Assembly: GCA_021648425.1 (NCBI GenBank)
Contig: JAKISV010000046.1
Location: forward strand, 1-16,305
Origin: Rhizobiaceae bacterium
GTDB lineage: Bacteria > Pseudomonadota > Alphaproteobacteria > Rhizobiales > Rhizobiaceae
Direction: 5' to 3'
Length of the DNA: 16,305 nucleotides
Made by a program: the position numbers and the translations under genes. This document shows positions 1 to 7,442 of the stretch, in pieces (the first letter of the stretch is position 1; every line of letters begins with the position of its first letter). The notes under the pieces were generated by a model that saw nothing but the letters and a program-made list of their open reading frames with translations, ran no database searches and was not told the origin of the DNA.

Positions 1-2
1 TT

Positions 3-335
3 GGCACAGAATTCATTGATGGGCAGATTATATTATTTATTTTGGCCCTCGGTCTTGTCTCCCGGGCCATGGTCGGCCCGGCGGAAAGTCTGCTTTCAAT
101 GACCGGACAGCAAAATATCACGGTTGTAGTCCTGGCAATAACTTTGCTGTGCAATCTGATTCTCAATATTGCCCTGATACCGCCCTTTGGCATTGCTGGC
201 GCTGCAATTGGTACCAGTATTGCCATGGTATTTGAATCTGTGGCGCTTTATATCGCGGTCAACCGGAAACTGGGTCTACATATATTTGTATTTGGCGGCG
301 AAGGATTGCCGCTCAGGGAAGGGCCAGTAACATGA
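3..335 (+). CDS. Polysaccharide biosynthesis flippase-like membrane protein, C-terminal end (partial)
   Basis: The reading frame is open from the left edge of the window, so only the last 110 residues are seen and the true start lies outside. Two hydrophobic segments are visible: one around the ITVVVLAITLLCNLILNIAL stretch, followed by a Pro-Pro turn, and one in the Gly/Ala-rich FGIAGAAIGTSIAMVFESVA stretch. The pattern of a Pro-rich turn, then GIxGAAxGT, then a helix and a short basic tail is typical of the last helices of Wzx/MATE-like polysaccharide flippases (PST family), which move lipid-linked sugar units across the inner membrane. The stop codon overlaps the next gene's start by 4 bases (ATGA), so the two are translationally coupled. 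The family call rests on the C-terminal pattern alone; another multidrug/oligosaccharide/polysaccharide exporter is possible. Confidence 0.65.
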   Translation, partial: GTEFIDGQIILFILALGLVSRAMVGPAESLLSMTGQQNITVVVLAITLLCNLILNIALIPPFGIAGAAIGTSIAMVFESVALYIAVNRKLGLHIFVFGGEGLPLREGPVT

Positions 336-1564
336 ATTGGTTACCTGAACAAAAGCCCCAATATATGGGCTTGCCGGACAAACGTGAAATAACAAGAATA
401 AAACTCGCCTCGATTGCACCGATAGATTCAAGCAAATGGGACCTTGAGCTGTCAAAACCAGTAAATGCGCCGGAATTGGCAACCCTGCTTGAAAAATATC
501 ATGATAGTTGCCTGGAGGAAAATTTGTTTTTTAACAAATCCTTTCTCGTTGCAGCATTTGGCAGAATGAGCGCTCTGGAAACAAGTCTGTTGACCGTATG
601 GGAAACCATAGGCGCTGAACGCCACTTGCGGATGTATTTCCCAGTGGTGCAGCAAAGCTGGGGCTATCCCGGTCAAAAAGCCTGGCGATGCTGGTCTCAT
701 GACTATGCCCCGCTGGGTGTTCCGATAGTCAGTTCTCATGAGGCTGGAGAAGTCCTTAATCGGTTTTTGCAGTTGATATTGCAAACAGATAACTCAGTGG
801 TTCGCGCCCTGGTGTTTAACGATATTCCTCTGGATGGAGTTTTTGCATCCCACTTCCGTAAAGCTCTGGATGGATTGGATATCCCCTATCGCCAGGTGGT
901 AAGTGGCAATCGTGCAATACTGAGCGCAAACAAAGCTAAGCCCGATTCTCCAATTCTGGAATTAACTTCAAAAAAACATCGCCAACTAAGACGCCAGTTG
1001 CGACGGCTGGAGGAGCAAGGCGACTTGGCGCTGGAATGTGTACAAGAATACAAAGATATCATATTGCGGTTTGAAGAATTCCTACTGCTTGAAGCAAAAG
1101 GGTGGAAGGGTCGCAAGGGCACTTCAATGCATACCATCAAACAAACAGCAGCCTTTGCCAGACAGGCCGTAACAGAACTAGCCAAATACGGCCAATGCGC
1201 CATCTACTCAATACGACTGAACGGAAAATCAATCGCCTCACTGATAGTGCTGAATTCTTCCGGTATCTACTTCCCCTGGAAAATCGCTTTTGATCAGGAA
1301 TATTCTACATTTTCGCCCGGTGCATTGCTGATGTATAAAATATCGATGGAAATCGGCGACAAACCTGATTTTGTAAGGGCGGATTCTCTAGCAGGCTCCT
1401 CAAATCAGTTGGTCAATTTATTGTGGAAACGCCGCATGAAGCTGGGTTCGCTCATATTGCCAATGGGTGATACATCCGCTTCATCCATCGAGCGCATATC
1501 CAAATCAATAACGCGCAAACAAAATTTGAAAAAGAAACTGAAAAAACTCATCCCCGGCAGATAA
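332..1564 (+). CDS. GNAT-family N-acetyltransferase, CelD/BioF2-like (Acetyltransf_6)
   Basis: A 410-residue soluble protein with no signal peptide. The C-terminal half has the marks of the double-GNAT CelD/BioF2-like group: a basic SKKHRQLRRQLRRLEEQG segment (about residues 213-230), then FEEFLLLEAKGWKGRKGT (about 247-264), a beta-strand block IYSIRLNGKSIASLIVL (291-307), and an F-x-P-G-A-L-L-M motif near 328-334. Members are thought to acylate sugars or amino sugars of exopolysaccharides or lipopolysaccharide; the acceptor here is unknown. The ATG start overlaps the upstream flippase-like gene by 4 bases, which supports a role in surface polysaccharide work. The C-terminus is very basic (KKKLKKLIPGR). 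It ends 2 bases from the end of the convergent acyl-CoA synthetase gene, leaving no room for a terminator between them. Confidence 0.75.
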   Translation: MNWLPEQKPQYMGLPDKREITRIKLASIAPIDSSKWDLELSKPVNAPELATLLEKYHDSCLEENLFFNKSFLVAAFGRMSALETSLLTVWETIGAERHLRMYFPVVQQSWGYPGQKAWRCWSHDYAPLGVPIVSSHEAGEVLNRFLQLILQTDNSVVRALVFNDIPLDGVFASHFRKALDGLDIPYRQVVSGNRAILSANKAKPDSPILELTSKKHRQLRRQLRRLEEQGDLALECVQEYKDIILRFEEFLLLEAKGWKGRKGTSMHTIKQTAAFARQAVTELAKYGQCAIYSIRLNGKSIASLIVLNSSGIYFPWKIAFDQEYSTFSPGALLMYKISMEIGDKPDFVRADSLAGSSNQLVNLLWKRRMKLGSLILPMGDTSASSIERISKSITRKQNLKKKLKKLIPGR

Positions 1565-1566
1565 CT

Positions 1567-3210
1567 TCAATCAGCCGATTGAACTTCATCAATAGCGCGT
1601 TGACGAAACGTGCGGCGAATAACTTTCCCTGTAGTCGTTAAAGGAATTTCTTCCACCAGTTCAATTTCGCGCGGATAAATATTCGCAGCCAGGCGTCCTT
1701 TTACATGCAGTTGAATTTCTCCGATGAGGTCCTTTGTATTGTGATGATGTGAATAGCCATCCTTCAAAACAACGTAGGCCTTGATAATCTCCCCTCGCAA
1801 CTGATCGGGCTTTCCAACAGCTACTGCAAGCTTAACTGCCGGATGAGAAATCAGGCAGTCTTCAATTTCTCCAGGACCAAGACGATAGCCGGCCGAAGAG
1901 ATGATATCATCATCACGACCGACAAAATCGAAATATCCCGCCTCATCCTGCACACACTGGTCACCCGTCAGCATCCAGTCCTTGTAAAACTTATCCGCGG
2001 TGGCTTTTTCATCTTTCCAGTATTTCAGAAACATCACCGGGTCCGGGCGCGCTATTACAACCTCGCCGGTTTCTCCAGGTTTGCATAGTTCCTTGTTGTT
2101 GTTGAGCAATGCAACATTATGACCGGGAACCGGCTTGCCGATTGAGCCTGGTTTTGCCACCCCGCGTGCACCAAATCCGCTAAGCACAAGATTACATTCT
2201 GTCTGGCCGTAAAATTCGTTGATCTCCACACCAAGCTCTTTTTTTGCCCATAGACATGTTTCCAATCCCAAACTTTCGCCGCCCGATCCAATGGTGCGAA
2301 TTTTAAGCGGAAATCTTTTGGCAGGCTTATCAACTGTTTTCATCAAGCGCATTGCTGTGGGCGGGATAAAGGCGCATGTGGTTTTGGTTTCCGACATCAG
2401 GCGAAAAGCAGTTTCCGCATCAAAACGATTCATGCCGCCATATACCACCGGCACTCCCATATAGAGGCAAGGCAGCAAAATATTCAAAAGCCCTCCTGCC
2501 CAGGCCCAGTCTGCAGGTGTCCAGGCAACATCTTGGGGCTTTGGAATAAATTCATGATGAGTTTGCAAACCCGGAATATGACCAAGCAGCACACGATGGG
2601 CATGCAATGCACCTTTGGGCGGTCCGGTAGTGCCCGAAGTATAGATAATCAAAGCCGGCTCATCTGATTTGGTGTTAACTGAACTGAATTGCGCATTTGC
2701 CGCTTTTACTACTCGTTCAAAATCCAGCCCTCCATCGCCATCAACCACCAGCACTGTTTCAAGGTCCGGCAAATCGCCACGCACGGTTGATATTTTTTCA
2801 TACCCCTCCTGATTGGTAACAACAATTCGCGCACCCGAATGCTTTAACCGATAAACCAGAGCATCGGGCGCAAACAGGCGCGCCAGCGGCACGGCAATCG
2901 CACCGGATTTATAAACCGCAATGTGAGTTAGCGCCGTAGGTATGCTTTGCGGCAGGATAATGCCAACACGCTCACCGGCTTTCAAACCTAAATCAGCAAA
3001 GACATTTGCCAGGCGGTTTGAGTTTTTATGCAGTTGCCCATAGGTGTAGTTGTCCGGCTTTCCGTCGCAATTCCATCCAATAAGAGCTATGCGCCCCGGT
3101 TCTTTAATAGCAAATTTTTCGCATATGGCGTCACCGATATTGAAATATTCCGGTATATGCCACCTGAACTCACGATAAATTTCCTCATAGGTCGGGAGAT
3201 TTTGCAGCAC
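1567..3210 (-). CDS. AMP-forming acyl-CoA synthetase (ANL superfamily, medium-chain-like)
   Basis: A 547-residue ligase that should activate a carboxylic acid through an acyl-AMP to the CoA thioester in the cytoplasm. All core motifs of the family are present: the P-loop IIYTSGTTGPPKG at residues 188-200, NEFYGQTE at 331-338, WMLTGD at 412-417, the hinge region GRDDDIISSAGYRLGPGEIE at 431-450, and the catalytic lysine in TTTGKV (K529). The length and the GYRLGPGEIE hinge fit the medium-chain/acetyl-CoA-synthetase-like group; the substrate cannot be read from sequence. The start is GTG at 3210, supported by an AAGGG ribosome binding site about 7 bases upstream that lies inside the end of the preceding channel gene. 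The 4-base gap to that gene indicates co-transcription. It is not part of the carnitine operon. Confidence 0.9.
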   Translation of the reverse strand: MLQNLPTYEEIYREFRWHIPEYFNIGDAICEKFAIKEPGRIALIGWNCDGKPDNYTYGQLHKNSNRLANVFADLGLKAGERVGIILPQSIPTALTHIAVYKSGAIAVPLARLFAPDALVYRLKHSGARIVVTNQEGYEKISTVRGDLPDLETVLVVDGDGGLDFERVVKAANAQFSSVNTKSDEPALIIYTSGTTGPPKGALHAHRVLLGHIPGLQTHHEFIPKPQDVAWTPADWAWAGGLLNILLPCLYMGVPVVYGGMNRFDAETAFRLMSETKTTCAFIPPTAMRLMKTVDKPAKRFPLKIRTIGSGGESLGLETCLWAKKELGVEINEFYGQTECNLVLSGFGARGVAKPGSIGKPVPGHNVALLNNNKELCKPGETGEVVIARPDPVMFLKYWKDEKATADKFYKDWMLTGDQCVQDEAGYFDFVGRDDDIISSAGYRLGPGEIEDCLISHPAVKLAVAVGKPDQLRGEIIKAYVVLKDGYSHHHNTKDLIGEIQLHVKGRLAANIYPREIELVEEIPLTTTGKVIRRTFRQRAIDEVQSAD

Positions 3211-3214
3211 CTGT

Positions 3215-5719
3215 CTACCCTTGTTTAGACGCAGTGACTGCTGATTTACGCTTGCGGGGTTTTTTCGAAGTGTTTTTCACTTCGGCTATTTCTGCCGGAG
3301 ACGTTTTGATATGAATGTCCCGCTGCGGATAGGGAATCTCGATTTTCGCCTCGCGCAATGCCTTGATAATGGCAAATCGCAAATCGCTTTTTGCCGAGGT
3401 GAAATAGTTGATATCCTTCAAAAACACCCGTAACTCAAATAACAGCGCATCAGTTCCAAAATCCATGAAAAATACAACCGGCGCAGGACTGGTGGCAATA
3501 CGCTCATGGGCGCGGCCGCATTCAAGCAGTATTTCACGAACTTTTTCCGGGTCGGAATCATAGCCGACCCCAATAGGTATTTTAATTCGCCCTTTCTGAT
3601 CGCGGTGCGTCCAGTTTGTAACCGCATCTGTAATCAGGGTGGAGTTGGGAATGATCACTGTTGCGCCATCAAAAGTTTCGATTTCAGTGGAGCGCACCGA
3701 AGTCCTCCTAACGGTTCCCTCCCCGCCACCAGTGATAATCCAGTCGCCAGCCTTAATCGGGCGTTCAGCCAGCAGGATAAGACCGGAGACAAAGTTATTG
3801 ACGATGCTTTGCAGGCCAAACCCGATGCCAACAGACAATGCACCCGCCACAATCGCCACCTTGGACAAGTCCAGACCCGCAGCGGTTATTGCCATTAGCG
3901 CCGCCATCACATACCCGCTATAGCCAAAGATAGTTGCAATCGAATTTTGCAACCCTGGATCAAGAGTGGTTGTAGGCAAGAATTGATTACTCAACCAATA
4001 ACGAATAGCCTGGGTTACAAAAAACCCAACGATAAACAGCAGGATTGCCAGGGCGATTGAAGATAGTGAAATACTAAGCCCGCCAATTTTGAAACCAAAA
4101 AATGCTTCACCTATTGGCCCCGCCCAATCCCCGGTTCGATAACCCCAGGAAATCATAAATATCATTGCTGCTGCCGAGATCACTGCAAGTTTAGCAATGC
4201 CAAAACCAAACACGCTACCTTGCAATACTGTTTGACGCGAAAATCCGGTAGCTCGCGACAGTTGTCGCCAACGACCACTATCAGCATCCAAATAACGGTC
4301 GCGATGCAGATCAAGCAATTCAATAGTCAGCCATAACAATGCAAAGAGCATTGCAGCAATAAGAATTTGCCAGGCGAGAAATTGTGCAAAAGCGATGTAG
4401 CCGATGACCAATGCAATCACGCCGCCAATGCCGGTGAACCAGAAAAGCGGGTTAATAAATCCCCAGCGTACAAGATTACGGCGCGGAGGAACCTGCATCG
4501 TCATTGTTGTCGTATTTGATGCTGTAATGATTAAAACCAGAAATAAACCAATGAAACACACAATTGCCATCAGCGCGCTCAGTGCAATTGTTACTTCAAA
4601 CGGAGTAACCAGAATTACCGCTGTTGAGCTGGCAAGCCTGAAAAACGCTATTAACACGATGCTAAACAGAATTACCCGATTGATTTTTAGGGCCGTATCG
4701 TCTGAAAGGTTGGCAAGGCGTCGCGAAGAGTTTTGAGGGTTTAGAAATACATAGGCAAGTGAGAATGCGACTATTAATGCTGCGAAGGTCACTGCAAGCT
4801 GCGAGGCAAATATTTCTAATCGCCTCGTGAAAATATCTGCTGCAGAAAGCAGAAAATATACCAGTAGTACAATCCCGGCTGGCACCAGGCCGTTTCGAAT
4901 AAATGAAATCGCAGCCAGTCGAACCTTGATATAATGGTCAAATACATCTGAGCCGCTACTGGCAATAAGTGTATTGAATTTTCGGCGAAACAGATAGCGA
5001 ACTGTAAACAGGATAAACGCAACAAGCAGTGTTATGCCCCACAACATCGGTGCCAACAGATTGGATTTTCCGATGTTGGTTTTCATCGCTGAGAAAGATT
5101 CGCCCATCAACAATGAAAACCGGTTCCCCATCCCCTCCAGTCCATTTAAGAAATCAGTCCAAAGCTGAAAATTGAATACGCTGGTGGATTGGCGTGATAT
5201 CTGAAAAATAAACCGGTCGCGGCGAGTATTGACAATCTGATGCTCAATCTGCGCTGCACGCACCGCGATTAATCGGGCAGCTTTGAGTTCACCATCAATT
5301 TGAGAAAACTGTTCCTCCAGTTCCTTGCGTTTACCGGCAATTTCAGCGGTTTCTGCCGGCGCACCTTCTTGAGGAGCAGGGCCCAGTTCGTCAAGCTGCT
5401 CTTTGATTAATCTTGCCGAGGGAGCAAGTTCCTGTTCCAGTTTTATTACGGTCAATCGTAAAGATGTTGTCTCTGCCGATCTTTCTGCCAACTCACTATC
5501 GGAAAGCCCGCTTCGCGACAAAGCCTGCTCGGTTGATAACAACGTTCCACGCCAGTTTGCCAGTTTGTCCTGGATTGTAACTCCAGGCGATTTGGAAGAT
5601 TCAACTGCGGTATCTGCCTTGATATTATGGTTGGTTGGAATTTCCTGGCCATTAATCGCGGTTGAAAAAAGCAACAGGTAAAAAACGGAGATAATTATTG
5701 AACACAATCGCAACGGCAT
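3215..5719 (-). CDS. Large mechanosensitive channel, MscS family with DUF3772-type N-terminal region
   Basis: An 834-residue inner-membrane protein, much larger than MscS itself (about 286 residues in E. coli). Residues 1-24 form a likely signal peptide ending near AINGQ. Residues about 45-165 form a charged, coiled-coil-like periplasmic region as in DUF3772-type channels. Roughly ten hydrophobic segments lie between 221 and 650. The MscS core starts near 593: the pore-lining helix is the Ala/Gly-rich VAIVAGALSVGIGFGLQSIV (621-640), followed by the beta domain with IPNSTL (690-695) and the alpha/beta C-terminal domain to about 805. The tail is very basic. Such channels release solutes on hypo-osmotic shock. 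It is probably the first gene of a two-gene unit with the acyl-CoA synthetase, and shares its upstream region with the divergent fnr gene. Confidence 0.9.
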   Translation of the reverse strand: MPLRLCSIIISVFYLLLFSTAINGQEIPTNHNIKADTAVESSKSPGVTIQDKLANWRGTLLSTEQALSRSGLSDSELAERSAETTSLRLTVIKLEQELAPSARLIKEQLDELGPAPQEGAPAETAEIAGKRKELEEQFSQIDGELKAARLIAVRAAQIEHQIVNTRRDRFIFQISRQSTSVFNFQLWTDFLNGLEGMGNRFSLLMGESFSAMKTNIGKSNLLAPMLWGITLLVAFILFTVRYLFRRKFNTLIASSGSDVFDHYIKVRLAAISFIRNGLVPAGIVLLVYFLLSAADIFTRRLEIFASQLAVTFAALIVAFSLAYVFLNPQNSSRRLANLSDDTALKINRVILFSIVLIAFFRLASSTAVILVTPFEVTIALSALMAIVCFIGLFLVLIITASNTTTMTMQVPPRRNLVRWGFINPLFWFTGIGGVIALVIGYIAFAQFLAWQILIAAMLFALLWLTIELLDLHRDRYLDADSGRWRQLSRATGFSRQTVLQGSVFGFGIAKLAVISAAAMIFMISWGYRTGDWAGPIGEAFFGFKIGGLSISLSSIALAILLFIVGFFVTQAIRYWLSNQFLPTTTLDPGLQNSIATIFGYSGYVMAALMAITAAGLDLSKVAIVAGALSVGIGFGLQSIVNNFVSGLILLAERPIKAGDWIITGGGEGTVRRTSVRSTEIETFDGATVIIPNSTLITDAVTNWTHRDQKGRIKIPIGVGYDSDPEKVREILLECGRAHERIATSPAPVVFFMDFGTDALLFELRVFLKDINYFTSAKSDLRFAIIKALREAKIEIPYPQRDIHIKTSPAEIAEVKNTSKKPRKRKSAVTASKQG

Positions 5720-5849
5720 TTAGAGAATTCCCAAATCATGAATCGGACATCATCGAATCTATCAGGATGCAAATAGTCTGCAAGACAAGATTGCTTCATA
5801 CTGCATCTAACAGGTTGTTTTGACCATCGAGCGCTTCCAAATCAATCGG

Positions 5850-5925
5850 AATGGGGTTAGGGTCAAGACCTGTTTACTGGTACCATTGTGCTGTACTGAT
5901 TAACAGGTCCTGACCCCAGGCCATT
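5850..5925. repeat. 76-base imperfect inverted repeat (REP/MITE-like palindrome)
   Basis: Outer arms AATGG (5850-5854) and CCATT (5921-5925) flank a better-matched inner arm pair: gggtcaagacctgtt at 5860-5874 and aacaggtcctgaccc at 5902-5916, 14 of 15 positions complementary. Inside these, GGTAC (5879-5883) faces GTAC (5893-5896), so most of the element can fold into one long hairpin with a small central loop. The GGGTCA...CCTGTT arms look like the palindromic repeats that RAYT transposases mobilise, but no second copy or transposase is in the window, so the family is a guess. The right end covers the first bases of the fnr reading frame. Confidence 0.7.
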
Positions 5926-6697
5926 GCGACATCCAGCAGCAAAAAAATGTGAGCTAGTTTTGAAAGCCGATAGAAAAGACATTCACAATTCAGATATTCC
6001 TGCTGTTTGTAAATCCTGCGAAGCCCGGCATCGCGGCATCTGTGGAGCGCTATCAACAGATCAGTTGCTTCACCTCTCCAAATACACAAATCGCACAACC
6101 TATGACAGCGCCACTGAACTAATCCCGGAGGGTGAAGATGTTGAACGTTATTCCAATATTCTAAGCGGCGTAATTAAACTCTCAAAACTGCTTGCTGATG
6201 GGCGTCAGCAAATTGTTGGACTGCAATTTGCACCAGACTTTTTAGGGCGCCCGTTCAAAAACAAAAGCGAGACCACTGCAGAAACGGCAACACAAGTCGA
6301 GGTATGCACCTTCCCCAAATCAATTTTGGAAACAATGATTCACCAGTCACCGGAGCTCGAACACCTGTTATATGAACAATCACTAAAAGAACTGGACGAT
6401 GCGCGCGACTGGATGATGACCCTTGGCCGCAAGACCGCAGCAGAAAAAGTCGCCAGCTTTTTATATCTGATTGGCACCCATATTGATCCCACCCGGGGAA
6501 TTAATGACAGCTCTATCGGTTTTGAAATTCCATTAAAACGTGCCGATATCGCCGATTTTCTGGGCTTAACAATTGAAACCGTCAGCCGGCAGCTGACAAA
6601 ACTGCGCAAAGCCGGCACAATTGAACTGGAAAACAACCGCTCAGTTACAATTAAAGATATGAATGTGCTTCGCAATGCTTGTGAACAAAGCACCTGA
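5924..6697 (+). CDS. fnr: Fnr/FnrN-type oxygen-sensing transcription regulator (Crp-Fnr family)
   Basis: A 257-residue activator of the Crp-Fnr family that should bind a [4Fe-4S] cluster and work as a dimer when oxygen is low. The N-terminal cysteines have C-x2-C-x7-C spacing (C29, C32, C40, in CKSCEARHRGICGAL), as in alphaproteobacterial FnrN/FnrL, and the fourth ligand is C128 in VEVCTFP, matching C122 of E. coli FNR. The cyclic-nucleotide-like barrel spans about 45-150. The helix-turn-helix is at about 205-226 with IETVSRQL, giving the E-x2-S-R readout of TTGAT half-sites. Two such sites lie just downstream, at 7312 and 7396. The TTG at 5924 lies within the terminal CCATT of an inverted repeat and has poor Shine-Dalgarno spacing. 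TTG at 5960 would put the first cysteine at residue 17, closer to E. coli FNR (C20), and may be the real start. Confidence 0.92.
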   Translation: MRHPAAKKCELVLKADRKDIHNSDIPAVCKSCEARHRGICGALSTDQLLHLSKYTNRTTYDSATELIPEGEDVERYSNILSGVIKLSKLLADGRQQIVGLQFAPDFLGRPFKNKSETTAETATQVEVCTFPKSILETMIHQSPELEHLLYEQSLKELDDARDWMMTLGRKTAAEKVASFLYLIGTHIDPTRGINDSSIGFEIPLKRADIADFLGLTIETVSRQLTKLRKAGTIELENNRSVTIKDMNVLRNACEQST

Positions 6698-6701
6698 TAG
6701 A

Positions 6702-7166
6702 TTATTGATTGTCCTGAATAGTGGAGCCGGATTTGTTTTCAAGCAATGGAATGATGTGCTCGCGCTCAAATGCGATATGCCGCCGGACACCTTCGAAAAA
6801 ACCACGCAACATGTAGGAGAGTGAGTTGATGCATTCAGCACTGCGCTCATTCACGAAACTGATCATGCAGTCGCGTAGTTCCTCAGCAAAACTTTCATCT
6901 TCCCAATGCTCAAAGCGAAGCCGCTCCAGCGTCGACATCAATTGCTCATTATCAGAATAATTATTACGCAGCGCAGGAAACAAAATAGTTTCCTCAAATT
7001 CATGGGCTTGTTTCAAGGTCGGATAGATTTCCCGCGCAAGCGAAAGGCAACTCTGGGCATCCACGTCATCGGGAAGATTATCAGCCAAATCTTCCAGCTT
7101 GCGGCATAAGTCAAGCTGTGTATTCAGGTTGGCTCTCAATGTGTTCGAAATATTGATGTCGGACAT
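6702..7166 (-). CDS. Hemerythrin (HHE) domain protein
   Basis: A 154-residue, all-helical cytoplasmic protein. Di-iron ligand motifs are seen in three helices: HEFEE (H55, E59), HWEDE (H87, E91) and HIAFEREH (H130, E134, H137). Helix A (about 10-29) has no histidine where most HHE proteins carry one; N13 or Q17 sits there. Family members bind O2 or protect against and repair damage from NO and peroxide. Its end is 4 bases from the end of the convergent fnr gene. About 146 bases upstream of its start is a perfect Fnr box (7312-7325), placed about 41.5 bases before a predicted transcription start, so anaerobic induction by the neighbouring Fnr is likely. The substrate (O2, NO or iron) is not known. 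Confidence 0.85.
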   Translation of the reverse strand: MSDINISNTLRANLNTQLDLCRKLEDLADNLPDDVDAQSCLSLAREIYPTLKQAHEFEETILFPALRNNYSDNEQLMSTLERLRFEHWEDESFAEELRDCMISFVNERSAECINSLSYMLRGFFEGVRRHIAFEREHIIPLLENKSGSTIQDNQ

Positions 7167-7281
7167 TTAATTGCTGCCGATTATCACAATATTGCAGCAT
7201 CTGTGATCACGCTGCACAATTGGAATACGGCTTCGTTTCTCAAAGCCTCCAATGAATATTGCCAAACTACTCCTCATTGGC

Positions 7282-7289
7282 ATTGTATA
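7282..7289 (-). promoter_or_regulatory. Predicted -10 element for the hemerythrin gene
   Basis: On the - strand this reads TATACAAT, holding two overlapping candidates: TATACA (7289-7284) and TACAAT (7287-7282). With TATACA, transcription would start near 7277 and the Fnr box centre (7318.5) would be at -41.5, the standard class II position. The untranslated leader would be about 110 bases. Confidence 0.5.
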
Positions 7290-7311
7290 TGAAATTTTGC
7301 CAACCCGGTCT

Positions 7312-7325
7312 TTGATCCAGATCAA
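7312..7325. promoter_or_regulatory. Perfect Fnr/FixK box, TTGAT-CCAG-ATCAA
   Basis: An exact match to the TTGAT-N4-ATCAA consensus bound by Fnr-type regulators. It is extended by a flanking T on the left and A on the right (TTTGATCCAGATCAAA). Its distance to the - strand -10 candidate suits class II activation of the hemerythrin gene. On the + strand no good -10 is seen at the matching distance. Confidence 0.85.
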
Positions 7326-7395
7326 AATCCTGATTACACATTCTTATGCGAGGATCACTCACCCGACTGAATTATTATTAAATAGTTTGTGATAT

Positions 7396-7409
7396 TTGAT
7401 GTAGGTCAA
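7396..7409. promoter_or_regulatory. Second Fnr box, TTGAT-GTAG-GTCAA (one mismatch)
   Basis: Nine of the ten consensus positions match, within TTTGATGTAGGTCAAA. Its centre is 84 bases from the first box. On the + strand a TATTAG hexamer at 7431-7436 predicts a start near 7443, placing the box at about -40.5. On the - strand an AATAAT hexamer (7376-7371) is also possible but places the box at about -38.5. The + strand reading is preferred because a + strand terminator lies downstream. Confidence 0.75.
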
Positions 7410-7430
7410 AGAACTCTGTAGCAAACATCC

Positions 7431-7436
7431 TATTAG
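7431..7436 (+). promoter_or_regulatory. Predicted -10 element (TATTAG) of the candidate small RNA
   Basis: Four of six bases match TATAAT, and it sits where a class II Fnr promoter should have its -10 relative to the 7396-7409 box. No matching -35 is seen, as expected for an activator-dependent promoter. Confidence 0.45.
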
Positions 7437-7442
7437 TAACGT

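Noticed and set aside
6660..6720. Bidirectional terminator between fnr and the hemerythrin gene
   Set aside because: Only a short TGCTT/AAGCA stem inside the fnr end is seen, with no T-run on either side.
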